64,000 nucleotides of DNA from contig NW_026111837.1 in assembly GCF_024679095.1 (NCBI RefSeq), forward strand, positions 232,001 to 296,000, written 5' to 3'. The notes under the pieces were generated by a model, which did not search any database, had not been told where the DNA came from, and was given only the letters and a program-made list of their open reading frames with translations. This stretch comes from Eriocheir sinensis (taxonomy: Eukaryota; Arthropoda; Malacostraca; Decapoda; Varunidae). A program made the translations under genes and the position numbers. Shown here piece by piece: positions 40,912-50,127 of this stretch. Each line of letters begins with the position of its first letter. The stretch's first letter is position 1.

Positions 40912-42933
40912 GAGTCTAACACATGATCGGGCCATGGTGAATCCATATCACGAGTCAAGCACATGATCAGGCGGTGGTGGAAACATATAACGAGTCCAGA
41001 ACATGATCAGGCCATGGTGAACTTCTTACACGAGTCTAGCACATGATCTGGCCGTGGTGAACTTATACCACGAGTCTAGCACATGATCGGGCAGTGGTGA
41101 ACACATATCACGAGTCCAGCACATGATCAGGTCGTGGTTAACTCAAACCACGAGTCTACCACATGATCAGGCCGTGGTGACTACATATCACGAATCTAGC
41201 ACATGATCAGGCCGTGGTGAACACATATGATGAGTCCAGCACAGGATCTGGCTGTGGTGAATACATATCACGAGTCCAGCATAGAATCTGGCCGTGGTGA
41301 GCACATATCTCTAGTTCAGCACATTGTCGGGCCATGGTGGATCCATATCACGAGTCTAGTACATGATAAGGCCGTGGTGAATACATATCACGAGTCTAGC
41401 ACATGATCGGGCCATGGTGAATCCATATCACTAGTCTAGCACATGATTGGGTCATGGTGAATCCATATCACAAGTCTAGCACACGATCGGGCCGTGGTGA
41501 ATACATATCAGGAGGCTAGCACATGATCAGGCCGTGGTAAACACATATCACGAGTCCAGCACATGATTATGCCGTGGTGAACTCATACCACGAGTCTAGT
41601 ACATGATCGGTCCATGGTGAACTCATACCACGAGTCTAGCACATGATCAGGCAGTGGTGAATACATATCACGAGTCTAGCACATGATCAGGTTGTGGTGA
41701 ACACATATCACGAGTCCAGCACATGGTCAGGCCATGGTAAACTCATACCACGAGTCTAGTACATGATCTGTCCATGGTGAACTCATACCACGAGTCTAGT
41801 ACATGATCAGGCAGTGGTGAATACATATCACGAGTCTAGCACATGATCAGGCCGTGGTGAACACAGATCACGAGTCCAGCACATGGTCAGGACGTGGTGA
41901 GCACATACCACGAGTCTAGTACATGATCGGTCCATGGTGAACTCATACCACGAGTCTAGCACATGATCAGGCAGTGGTGAATACATATCACGAGTCTAGC
42001 ACATGATCAGGCCGTGGTGAACTTATAACACGAGTCTAGCACATGATTAGGCCGTGGTGAAAACATATCACGAGTCCAGCACATGATCAGGCCGTGGTGA
42101 ACGCGTATCACGAGTCCAGCACATGATCAGGCAGTGGTGAACTTATACAGCGAGTCTAGCACATGATCAGGCCGTGGTGAACGCGTATCACGAGTCCAGC
42201 ACATGATCAGGCAGTGGTGAACTTATACAACGAGTCTAGCACATGATCAGGCCGTGGTGAACTCATACCACGAGTCTAGTACATGATCGGTCCATGGTGA
42301 GCACATACCACGAGTCTAGCACATGATCAAACCGTGGAGATTACGTATCACGAGTCTATCACATGATCAGGTCATGTTGAACACATATCACGAGTCCAGC
42401 ACATGGTCAGGCCGTGGTGAACTCTTACCACGAGTCTAGTACATGATCGGTCCATGGTGAACTCATACCACGAGTCTAAGACATGATCAGGCAGTGGTGA
42501 ATACATATCACGAGTCTAGCACATGATCAGGCCGTGGTGAACTTATACAACGAGTCTAGCACATGATCAGGCCGTGGTGAACTCATAACACGAGTCTAGC
42601 ACATAATTAGGCCGTGTTGAAAACATAACACGAGTCTAGCACATGATTAGGCCGTGGTGAAAACATATCACGAGTCCAGCACATGATCAGGCCGTGGCGA
42701 TCGCCTATCACGAGTCCAGCACATGATCAGGCCGTGGTTAACTCATACCACGAGTCTAGCACATGATCAAGCCGTGGTGATTACATATCACGAGTCTAGC
42801 ACATGATCAGGTTATGTTGAACACATATCACGAGTCCAGCACATGATCAGGCCGTGGTGAACTCATACCACGAGTCTAGCACATGATCGGGCCATGGTGA
42901 ATCCATATCACGAGTGTAGTACATGATCAGTCC
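40912..42933 (+). repeat. 40-bp satellite array S6, about 50 units
   Basis: The variant order follows the array at 34952-37034 closely for its first two thirds. It then differs by insertion or deletion of whole units (extra GGTGAACGCGTATCACG units near 42180). It exits by the CAGTCCTTGGTGAAGG joint. Confidence 0.95.
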
Positions 42934-43903
42934 TTGGTGAAGGTCTTCTTCCTCTTCTTCTTTTGACCTATCATACAACACCCAACCTTATGAATTGCTG
43001 TTTTCTTACTCTAACCTAAGTCGTGAAATCGAGTTAGGTTAAGGTAAGGGAACAGCAATTCATAAGGTTGGGTGTTGTGTCGACATGTATGGAAAAAGTG
43101 ATATTTCTCGCTTAGTTTTTACTCTGAACTTTGCAAAGGGTACCTAATCGATGCAGAAAACTCCGACGAATCGAATGGCACACTCAGAATTGCTCTAAGA
43201 TAAAAAGTAGCGGATATATTTGCAAATAACTGTTTGGAATCTTCGATGATTTTTTTTATTTACAGAAAAAAACCAGCTTTTATTCCTAGTTTTATTCCCC
43301 AGAGGCATTTCACCTCATGTAGAAACGGATGAGGAAGCCGGTATGGTCCCTCTGAGGAAACAAGAAGTTTGTATTTCTCGCGCTGGTCTTTGGGAAAAAT
43401 TTGAAAAAGAGCACCTACATGCAGTCAGAAAAGAATCCCCGAAAAAAATTAGAATTGCTATAAGATAAAAGTTTGGAATCTTCGATGATTTTGTTGATTT
43501 ACAAAAAAACTCTGCTTTAGTTATTATTAGTATTATAGTATGGATGAGGAAGCCGTTCATGGCCTGAAATCAACGCTCCGGGCAAAATTAACGGTGTTAG
43601 GGGTATGGTCCCCTCTGCGAGAAAGAAGAAAAGTTGAATTTTCTCGCTAAGTATTTGGTCTGAACTTTGAAAAGAGCACCTACGCCATGCAGAAACGTTT
43701 CCCGAATCGAATGGTACCCTCAGAATTGCTTTACGACGAACGCAAATGGAGTTATTGTCATTTTACCATGGATTTGATTAGGCTATTTTTATATTAAATT
43801 ATAAAATGATGCAATTTCCTTTTATTTAAGTATTTTGAGTCGAAGAGGCACTTCATCTTATGTCGAAAATGATGATGAAGCCTCAAATCAACGCTCCGGG
43901 CAA
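42934..43903 (+). repeat. Hairpin block C10 with a scrambled middle monomer
   Basis: After the hairpin (42973-43080) and first monomer, the segment 43340-43545 is heavily rearranged. There are several small deletions, GAGGAAACAAGAAG in place of the usual sequence, and an added TTAGTTATTATTAGTATTA stretch. A normal monomer then resumes. Confidence 0.83.
42973..43080 (+). repeat. 108-nt hairpin, copy 10
   Basis: This is full length and nearly identical to the copy at 39974. Confidence 0.92.
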
Positions 43904-44084
43904 TTCGAACAATGGAATGCAACACCATACAATGAAGTGGAATAGAGTTCGATGAAATTCAACACAAAACAATAAAATGGAACAGATAACAATGAAAAGA
44001 AAGTCATTATAATCATATGCAACACAAAACAATGAAATCCAACACAATGCAATGAATTGCAACACAACTCATACACATACCGAG
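43904..44084 (+). repeat. A-rich T module, copy 4
   Basis: Same family as 40734-40911. It is followed by a short 40-bp array rather than a long one. Confidence 0.85.
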
Positions 44085-44390
44085 TCTAGCACATGATCGG
44101 GCCATGGTGAATCCATATCACGAGTCAAGCACATGATCAGGCGGTGGTGAAAAATATAACGAGTCCAGAACATGATCAGGATATGGTGAACTTCCTGCAC
44201 GAGTCTAGCACATGATCGGGCAGTGGTGAACACATATCACGAGTCCAGCACATGATCAGGTCGTGGTTAACTCATACCACGAGTCTACCACATGATCAGG
44301 CCGTGGTGACTACATATCACGAATCTAGCACATGATCAGGCCGTGGTGAACACATATCATGAGTCTAGCACATGATCAGGCCTTGGTAAC
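44085..44390 (+). repeat. 40-bp satellite array S7, about 7.6 units
   Basis: A short array ends in GGCCTTGGTAACTACGAATT, the same joint to the C-rich array as at about 21784. The inverted counterpart is at 62094-62402. Confidence 0.93.
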
Positions 44391-44884
44391 TACGAATTAC
44401 ACCTGCTCCCACTAGCCCCCCCAATTACCGTTAACCCCAGCCCCTTTTAATTATCACCACGCAATTTACTGACCCCATTTACCCTTATTCGATACCGAAC
44501 ATGACCTAATTACGAATTCCACATACTCACAATAGCCCCCCTCTTTACCCTAACCCCCCACCCCCTCTGGTTATCACCACGCAATTTACTGACCTCATTT
44601 ACCCGGTATTCGACACATCACATGACCTATTTTCGAGTTTCAAGTACTCCCATTAGCCCCCCCCATATTACCGTTAACCCCCGCCCCTTTTAATTATCAG
44701 CACGCAATTTACTGACCCTATTTACCCCTCATTCGCAACCGAATATGACCTAATTACGAATTCTACCTTCTCCCATTATCCCCCCCCCCTTTATTATTAA
44801 CCCCCGCCCCCTCTAATTATCACCACGCAATTTACTGACCCCATTAACCCCTTACTCGACACCCTATATGACCTATTTCAAAAT
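44391..44884 (+). repeat. C-rich array A6, four units
   Basis: The four units correspond in order to those of 21785-22284, including the CATGTAGATC-side ending. C runs reach nine near 44780. The inverted partner is 61598-62093. Confidence 0.9.
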
Positions 44885-45430
44885 TCTAGTATGTAGATCT
44901 TCTTCCTCTTCTTGAGGCCTTATAACGGTGCTTTGCACAGTAACCACTGCATCGCGGAGCAGGGTCTTCTTCCTCTTCTTCTTTTGACCCATCACACAAC
45001 ACCCAACCTTATGAATTGCTGTTTTCTTACTCTAACCTAACGCGTGAAATCGAGTTAGGTTAAGGTAAGGGAACAGCAATTCATAAGGTTGGGTGTTGTG
45101 TCGACATGAATGGAAAATTGATATTTCTCGCTTAGTTTTTACTCTGAACTTTGCTAAGGGTACCTAATCGATGCAGAAAACTCCGACGAATCGAGTGGTC
45201 CACTTAGAATTGTTCTAAGACAAAAAATAGCGGATATATGTGCAAATAACTCTCAGAATCTTCGGTGATTTTGTTGATTTACAAAAAAAAACCCCGCTTT
45301 AATTCCTTTTTTTTTTCCCAGAGGCATTTCATCTGATGTGGAAAAGGATGAGGAAGCCGTTCATGGCCTGAAAGCAACGCTCCGGGCAAAATTAACCGGT
45401 GTGGGGGTATGGTCCCCGCTGCCACAAACA
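44885..45430 (+). repeat. Hairpin block C11, inner left arm
   Basis: The connector, hairpin (44994-45101) and monomer end in GGGGTATGGTCCCC and ACAAACAAAGAGGAGG. Together with the tract and LINE that follow, it mirrors 51568-52033 in inverted orientation. Confidence 0.87.
44994..45101 (+). repeat. 108-nt hairpin, copy 11 (near consensus)
   Basis: About 46 of 51 stem positions are Watson-Crick paired. Three of the five remaining positions are T opposite G on this strand. The order is ACACAACACCCAACC outer stem, AATTGCTG mid stem, AACCTAACGCG tip, TGAAAT loop. Confidence 0.93.
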
Positions 45431-45829
45431 AAGAGGAGGGGGTAGGAAGAGGAGAAGGAAGAGGAAGAGGAGGAAGAAGAGGAGGAAGTAGGAGGATGGG
45501 GTGAGGAGGAGGAAGAGGAATAAGAGGAGGAGGAGGAAATGGGAGGATGAAAAGAAGAGGAAGAGGAGGAGGATGAGGAGGAGGAGGAGGAGGAGGAAGA
45601 GGAGGAAGAAGAGGAGGAGGAAGAAGAGAAGGAGGAGGAGAAGAAGGAGGAGGAGGAGGAGGATTAAGAGAAGGAGGAGGAGGAGGAGGAGGAGGAAGAA
45701 GAGAAGGAAGAGGAGGAGGAGGAAGAGGAGGAGGAGGAGGAGGAGGAGGAAGAGGAACTAGATGAAGAAGAGGAGGAAGAGGAGGAAGTGGATGAAGAAG
45801 AGGAAGAAGAGGAAAAAAAGGAGGAGGAG
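45431..45829 (+). repeat. GGA-rich polypurine tract G3 next to the LINE
   Basis: About 400 bp of GGA/GAA-rich DNA abut the 3' tail of the minus-strand LINE. The low-complexity R/K/E and S/P/L reading frames are rejected as genes. It is the mirror partner of the tract at 51284-51567. Confidence 0.95.
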
Positions 45830-45853
45830 GAAACATGGAAACATGGAAACATG
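45830..45853 (-). repeat. 8-bp direct repeats ending the LINE
   Basis: There are three copies of CATGTTTC (read on the minus strand). Short tandem repeats at the 3' end, 8 bp in chicken CR1, are typical of CR1-clade LINEs, which lack a poly(A) tail. Confidence 0.8.
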
Positions 45854-46028
45854 GAAATGCAGGCAACAGAAAGCCTATTGGCTCATTACGAGGTTGCCCG
45901 CTTTGGTGATTTAATCTGCTCGACAGCCTGGGGCTTGGGGAGCAGATGAAGGCACCTCGACATTGAGGAGCAGATGAAAGCAACTCAATATTCAGTTTAC
46001 TCCCGACGCAGCGAAGTGACGGTCGATT

Positions 46029-47270
46029 CTATTTGAAGGAGTTGATAGTATTCGCATTTACTACTTCTGAAGGAAGATTGTTCCAATGGCGGATGACTTG
46101 GTTTGAAAAGAAACTTCTTCCGATGTCTGTGTTACATCGACTCGACTGAATGGGTAAACCGTTATTTCTAGTTCTTGAGTTGGTTTGCAATTCAAAGAAA
46201 TTGGAGTTATCGACGTTATTGAAATTTTTAAGATACTTGAAGCCTTGAATCATATCCCCTCGTAGGCGTCTTTTCTCCAATGTAAAGAGATTGAGTCGCT
46301 TGAGTCGTTCCTCGTACGGTTGAGCCCTTAAGGTTGGAATCATCTTTGTGGCGCGTCGTTGAATCCTTTCCAGTAAAGCAATGTCCTTTCTGTAATTAGG
46401 AGACCAGAACTGCACTGCATACTCGAGGTGCGGTCTTACCATGGAATTATACAAGGATAGCATCACGTCTGGTGTTTTACACTTGAAGTTCCTCGCTATG
46501 AACCCGCGCATAATGTTGGCCTTGTTGTATGCTTTTTTACAGTGATTCGCGTGTTTCAGGTCACTGCTGATAGTGACTCCAAGATCCTTTTCCTCCTGCA
46601 TCGCTTGCAGAGGTCTCCCATTCATGATGTATGTGTGGTTACTATTTGGGACCCAATGTGCATGACTTTGCATTTGTCAACATTAAAAGACATTTGCCAT
46701 TTTTCCGACCATTCGATAATGTGATTGAGGTCTTTCTGAATGATTTCGCAGTCGGTCTTTGTGAGGGCATCTCCACCCACCTTGGTGTCATCTGCAAATT
46801 TCGATATTGTGGATTTCAGTCCTGATTCTAGGTCATTGATATATATGATAAAGAGGATGGGTCCCAGCACTGACCCTTGAGGCACTCCACTAGTGACTGG
46901 TAGCCAATCGGAAGGCTGTCCGTTGAGTAGTACTCGTTGTTTTCTGTCGGTGAGCCAATCTCTTATCCACGCGATCAGATTGGCTCCGATGCCCGCCGAG
47001 TGCAGTTTCTTAAGAGTCGCTCGTGCGGTACCTTGTCGAAGGCTTTCTGAAAGTCCAGGTATATAACATCACTGGGGATGTGGGCATCCCAGTTCTTATA
47101 TATACGGAAGAAGTCTAATAAATTCGTTAGGCAGGAGCGCTTGTTTCTGAAGCCATGCCGGGTGTCGGAGATTACATTATTGTTTTCTAGAAACTTAACA
47201 AGTTTATCTCTAATAATCTTTTCGAGTATTTTTCCTGCCACTGATGTCAAACTTATGGTCCTGTAGTTTA
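46029..47270 (-). pseudogene. Reverse transcriptase domain of CR1-like LINE, disrupted
   Basis: In minus-strand order the pieces show SVAGKILEKIIRD, HGFRNKRSCLTNLLDFF, YLDFQKAFDKVPHERLL, then GVPQGSVLGPILFIIYIND, KFADDTKVGG with the FADD catalytic pair, KCKVMHIGS, EKDLGVTISSDLKHA, VRPHLEYAVQFWSP and QRRATKMIP. These are the finger, palm and thumb/connection blocks of non-LTR reverse transcriptases. Frame breaks lie near 47275, near 47006 (one base missing after AGAAA) and at 46645-46647 (three T where the opposite copy has four A). The reading is therefore split into three open pieces. Function in this copy is lost. Confidence 0.9.
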
Positions 47271-47398
47271 ATGCAACGCTTTGTCTCCTTTTTGAAAATC
47301 GTTGTTAAGTTCTACATCTTACAGTCTTCCGGGACCTTGTTTAGTTGAACTGACCGGTTGAATATGGTAGTGAGTGGTTGAAGTATTTGTTGTTTAAG

Positions 47399-48132
47399 CT
47401 ATTTTAATAACCGCGGGGACAAACTGTCGGGTCCCGTTGACTTGTTCGTGTCGAGTTTGTCCAAGTACTTTTTTACTTCTTGGTCGCATATTGAGTAAAT
47501 TTCCAGCTGCGTGATCGACCTCGGCGGGGCAGGGCTCTCGGGAATGGTTTCGATGTCCTCGACTGTGAATACGGATGCGAAGTTACTGTTGAGGATTCTG
47601 GCCATCTGTTTACTGTCCTGAGTTACAGATCCAGTCTCGTCTGTCAGGGGACCAATATTGGATTTTACTTTCTTTTTCGATCTTATGTACGTGAAGAATT
47701 TCTTGGAGTTAGTTTTGATTTCGCGCGCTATTTGCTTTTCATAGTTGCGTTTGCTACTCCGACTAAGGCTGCGACAAGCTCTGAGGCTGTTGTGGTACTG
47801 TGTGCTGGCTTCGGCCGTAGCATTCTCTTTCATCAAATTATAATTCCTTTTTTTTAGGTTTACTGCCCTTTTTATTTCTCTGGTCATCCACGGTGGATCT
47901 ACGGCCCCATTTACTCGCCTGGATTTCGTAGGCACTGTAGCCTTCTCTACTTGCAACAGCTTATCTTTGAAGACGTTCCACGCGTTGTCGATTGTATTGT
48001 CGGTGATGCCAAGTTGGTCCCAGGTCGTAGGGGGAAGCAGTGCACGGGCTAAGTTGAAATTTCCTTTTTTGTAATCTGGTATCACTGATGGATTATCTAC
48101 GAGTTTGTGACATATGTTGATATTAAAACGGA
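47399..48132 (-). pseudogene. Endonuclease-RT linker region of CR1-like LINE
   Basis: The open segment begins (LINE part) with LIRFNINICHKLVDNPSVIP and ends LDKLDTNKSTGPDSLSPRLL. It includes VDPPWMTREIKRAVNLKKRN and SKKFFTYIRSKKKVKSNIGP, the basic linker seen between endonuclease and RT in CR1-type ORF2. The KSTGPDSL..R motif is RT block 0/1. A TAG stop at 47399-47401 interrupts the frame, and a second stop and a frame break follow toward 47275. The open frame also runs into the inserted DNA element at its N-terminal side; that extension is not LINE sequence. Confidence 0.85.
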
Positions 48133-48136
48133 TTAA

Positions 48137-48155
48137 GGGGCTACCCAACAACTGG
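48137..48155 (+). repeat. Left terminal inverted repeat, 19 bp
   Basis: GGGGCTACCCAACAACTGG is an exact inverse match to 49699-49717. The match stops at the twentieth base. Confidence 0.97.
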
Positions 48156-48598
48156 GAGGCCAAAAAATGGACCACCAACCCAATTTTTTTTTTTTTGCTG
48201 ATTTGAATAGTAAAAATATATAAGAAAACAGTGATGTAAAGATTTTTCCTCAAAAATGTTTTAAATACCATTTTAAAGGGACGGCGGGCGTATGCATTTT
48301 AAAGCACCGCGGGACTTTAAACTCTATACACCCGCCGTTTATGGTTAGTTTTCGCTTCTTTTCTTCCTTGTTTTCCGCCCTCATGCGCTCCACTTGCTGC
48401 CAGGAGGTTTACAGAGTTGCAAGACATACGTCGAAGTGTGTTTGCGAGCAGATCCAGGCGGTCACGGCCAATCAGTTACCCCGTAAACACTGATGAGTGC
48501 ATTGTGTCACGCTCCATCGCCACAACACTCGCCTTCTTTACGGATCGTTCACCCCTCTTATGTTGTCTTGTTGTCAACATATTATTGGGGACACAGCT

Positions 48599-48970
48599 AT
48601 GGCTCCTCGAACAAGAAAGATTCAGAAGCTACGTGAGGCTAGAAGGAAGAAACGAAGAGACAAAAATCAAGAGGAACAGGAGACTGGCGCGAGGCTCGGA
48701 ACACCACCACCACCGCCGCGGGCAGGACGCCGTGACTCATCACCGCCTGGGACACCACCACCACCACAACACGTTACCAGGTCAGGCTTCAAACTGAGTA
48801 ATGTTCCTGCACTAGAAGAAGAGAAGAAGAGTGACAATATCGATACAAAATATGTGATTGTAGATGAGGAAAGCCTTCTACAATGGGTGAAGAGTTTTGC
48901 GTATTGCAGTTGTGGGAAAAAAATGTATGCTGGTAAAAATAAACCCCTCTGCAGTGATTTGGCACTGTGA
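48599..48970 (+). pseudogene. Short open frame in the TTAA element, likely N-terminal transposase remnant
   Basis: The open frame runs 123 codons from the ATG at 48599; the same frame also extends upstream to 48497. It starts with a very basic stretch (MAPRTRKIQKLREARRKKRR) and has two PPPPP/PPPP proline runs. It ends with SLLQWVKSFAYCSCGKKMY, a CxCG pair with a later C, before a TGA. A basic leader plus a cysteine cluster and a hydrophobic 'ESLLQWV' helix resembles, from memory, the leaders of Mutator/Kolobok-type transposon proteins. A full protein would be several times longer, and no catalytic region follows. An unrelated captured host exon is the alternative. Confidence 0.45.
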
Positions 48971-49698
48971 AAACACCCCAGCAGTGAGGTATTTTACCGA
49001 TAAAAGCACAAGAAGACAACAATAAGACGCCAAAAATAAATACGACAGGATTCGTGGGAAAGTTCTGGACAAATTTCGTTCTTGTAACTGCATTAAATAT
49101 TGATATTGTACGGTGATTCATTGTTATTTTATTCAGTATATGTGAGGGACTTTTGTGTGTGAAAATAAATCAAATCGCGCTACATTTGTCATAGATATGT
49201 GATAACTAAATCTTTAAACGCGTTTATCTCAAAACATCAAATTTACAAGTTTAAAAGAAAATGCTAAATAGAAAAACATTTGCAGCTCCTTGAAAATGCT
49301 CATAGATATACATGAAGGGATTGTCTACATCGCCACAATTCTATTTTTTGGGAATAGTGAGAAGTTTAGCCTCGGGGGAATTTAATGATGGGAAAAAGTG
49401 ACGTCATAACTTATACCAAATTTCGACAGCTATTTCTAGACGCGTATTGACAGTTATGACAAAAAACAAATTGTGGGGCTGTTACTATGTTATTTAAGTA
49501 ACACCATACAAAATCTGAAGTCTCTAGGACAAATTTCATAATTTGGATTAACGTATGACGTCATACATTCATAACATCATAACGCTATGCACTAGCATGT
49601 TCAAATTTTGACCCAATCTCGGCACCTAGATTTTAAACAGACCCTGAAAGTTTGAAGAAAAAGTACTGCAAACTTTTTTTTTTAATGAATATTATTGT
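48971..49698. other. AT-rich non-coding interior of the TTAA element
   Basis: I see no coding potential. The octamer TGACGTCA occurs at 49399-49406 and 49556-49563, both followed by AT. An 'AAAGTTTG..AAAAAGT' rich end precedes the right terminal repeat. This probably replaced the catalytic part of the transposase gene by internal deletion. Confidence 0.6.
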
Positions 49699-49717
49699 CC
49701 AGTTGTTGGGTAGCCCC
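49699..49717 (-). repeat. Right terminal inverted repeat, 19 bp
   Basis: This is the exact complement of 48137-48155, followed by TTAA. Confidence 0.97.
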
Positions 49718-49721
49718 TTAA

Positions 49722-50127
49722 GTGGTGATCGCACCCATTAAGTTTCTCACCAACTGTACAGTCGCGAATGAGGTCGGGGTCGCTTACTAATACCAGATCC
49801 AGCAGATTGTTTTCTCTTGTTGGTTGAGTTACAACTTGAGTGAGGAACGAATCCTCCACCATTTCTAAAAGCCTGTTACCCTCTTGATCTCCAGTCATCA
49901 GTCCCCAGTCAATGTTAAGGCAATTAAAGTCCCCAATTATAATTGCTTCCTTGCTTTGTGTTAGAGAGTGAATCTCTTCGTAGAGGGCAGTGTCATCGGC
50001 TGCCTGTTGTTTCGGAGGCCTGTATACGGTTGCAAGTGTTAGTTTCTTGTTATTTGCGGTTATTTCCACATAGACAGAATCGTATTTCTCTGCGTCCTGT
50101 TTGTCTATTTTTATGGCAGGGAGTGTA
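49722..50127 (-). pseudogene. Endonuclease domain of CR1-like LINE, C-terminal half
   Basis: Minus-strand residues LTLATVYRPPKQ, AIIIGDFNCLNIDWG, DSFLTQVVTQPTRENNLLDL and GEKLNGCDHH match the second half of exonuclease-endonuclease-phosphatase domains of CR1 LINEs. GDFN is the metal/active-site motif, and CDHH stands where SDH is usual. The N-terminal half is absent, because the fragment is cut at about 50127 by the head-to-head joint with the plus-strand copy. The final residues before the TTAA insertion join directly to the linker on the other side. Confidence 0.88.

Larger units (their letters stand above)
48133..49721 (+). mobile_element. Non-autonomous TTAA-flanked DNA transposon (Kolobok/T2-like or piggyBac-like)
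   Basis: A 1581-bp element (48137-49717) starts GGGGCTACCCAACAACTGG and ends with its exact complement, a 19-bp perfect terminal inverted repeat. TTAA lies on both sides (48133-48136, 49718-49721). Removing the element and one TTAA rejoins the LINE reading frame (..CDHH to LIRFNIN..), so the TTAA pair is a true target duplication. A TTAAGG start is the known signature of Xenopus T2/Kolobok elements; piggyBac and Sola3 also use TTAA. No complete transposase is present, so it is an internally deleted copy. Confidence 0.9.
45830..50127 (-). mobile_element. CR1-like LINE, decayed, minus-strand copy (split by a TTAA element)
   Basis: Read on the minus strand, the fragment holds, in order, the C-terminal half of an apurinic-type endonuclease, a linker, a reverse transcriptase, a C-terminal region and a short 3' tail of 8-bp repeats. 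Residue patterns (GDFN, FADDTK, GVPQGSVLGP, KCKVMHIG) match the CR1 clade. The 5' end is missing: at about 50127 it meets an oppositely oriented LINE copy. A 1581-bp DNA element interrupts the endonuclease/linker border. Several one-base frame breaks and an in-frame TAG show it is a dead copy. The 3' end borders the GGA tract. Confidence 0.9.

Noticed and set aside
48133..49721. Intron or LINE-internal sequence
   Set aside because: Perfect terminal repeats and exact TTAA duplication, with the frame restored on removal, fit a DNA transposon better than an intron.
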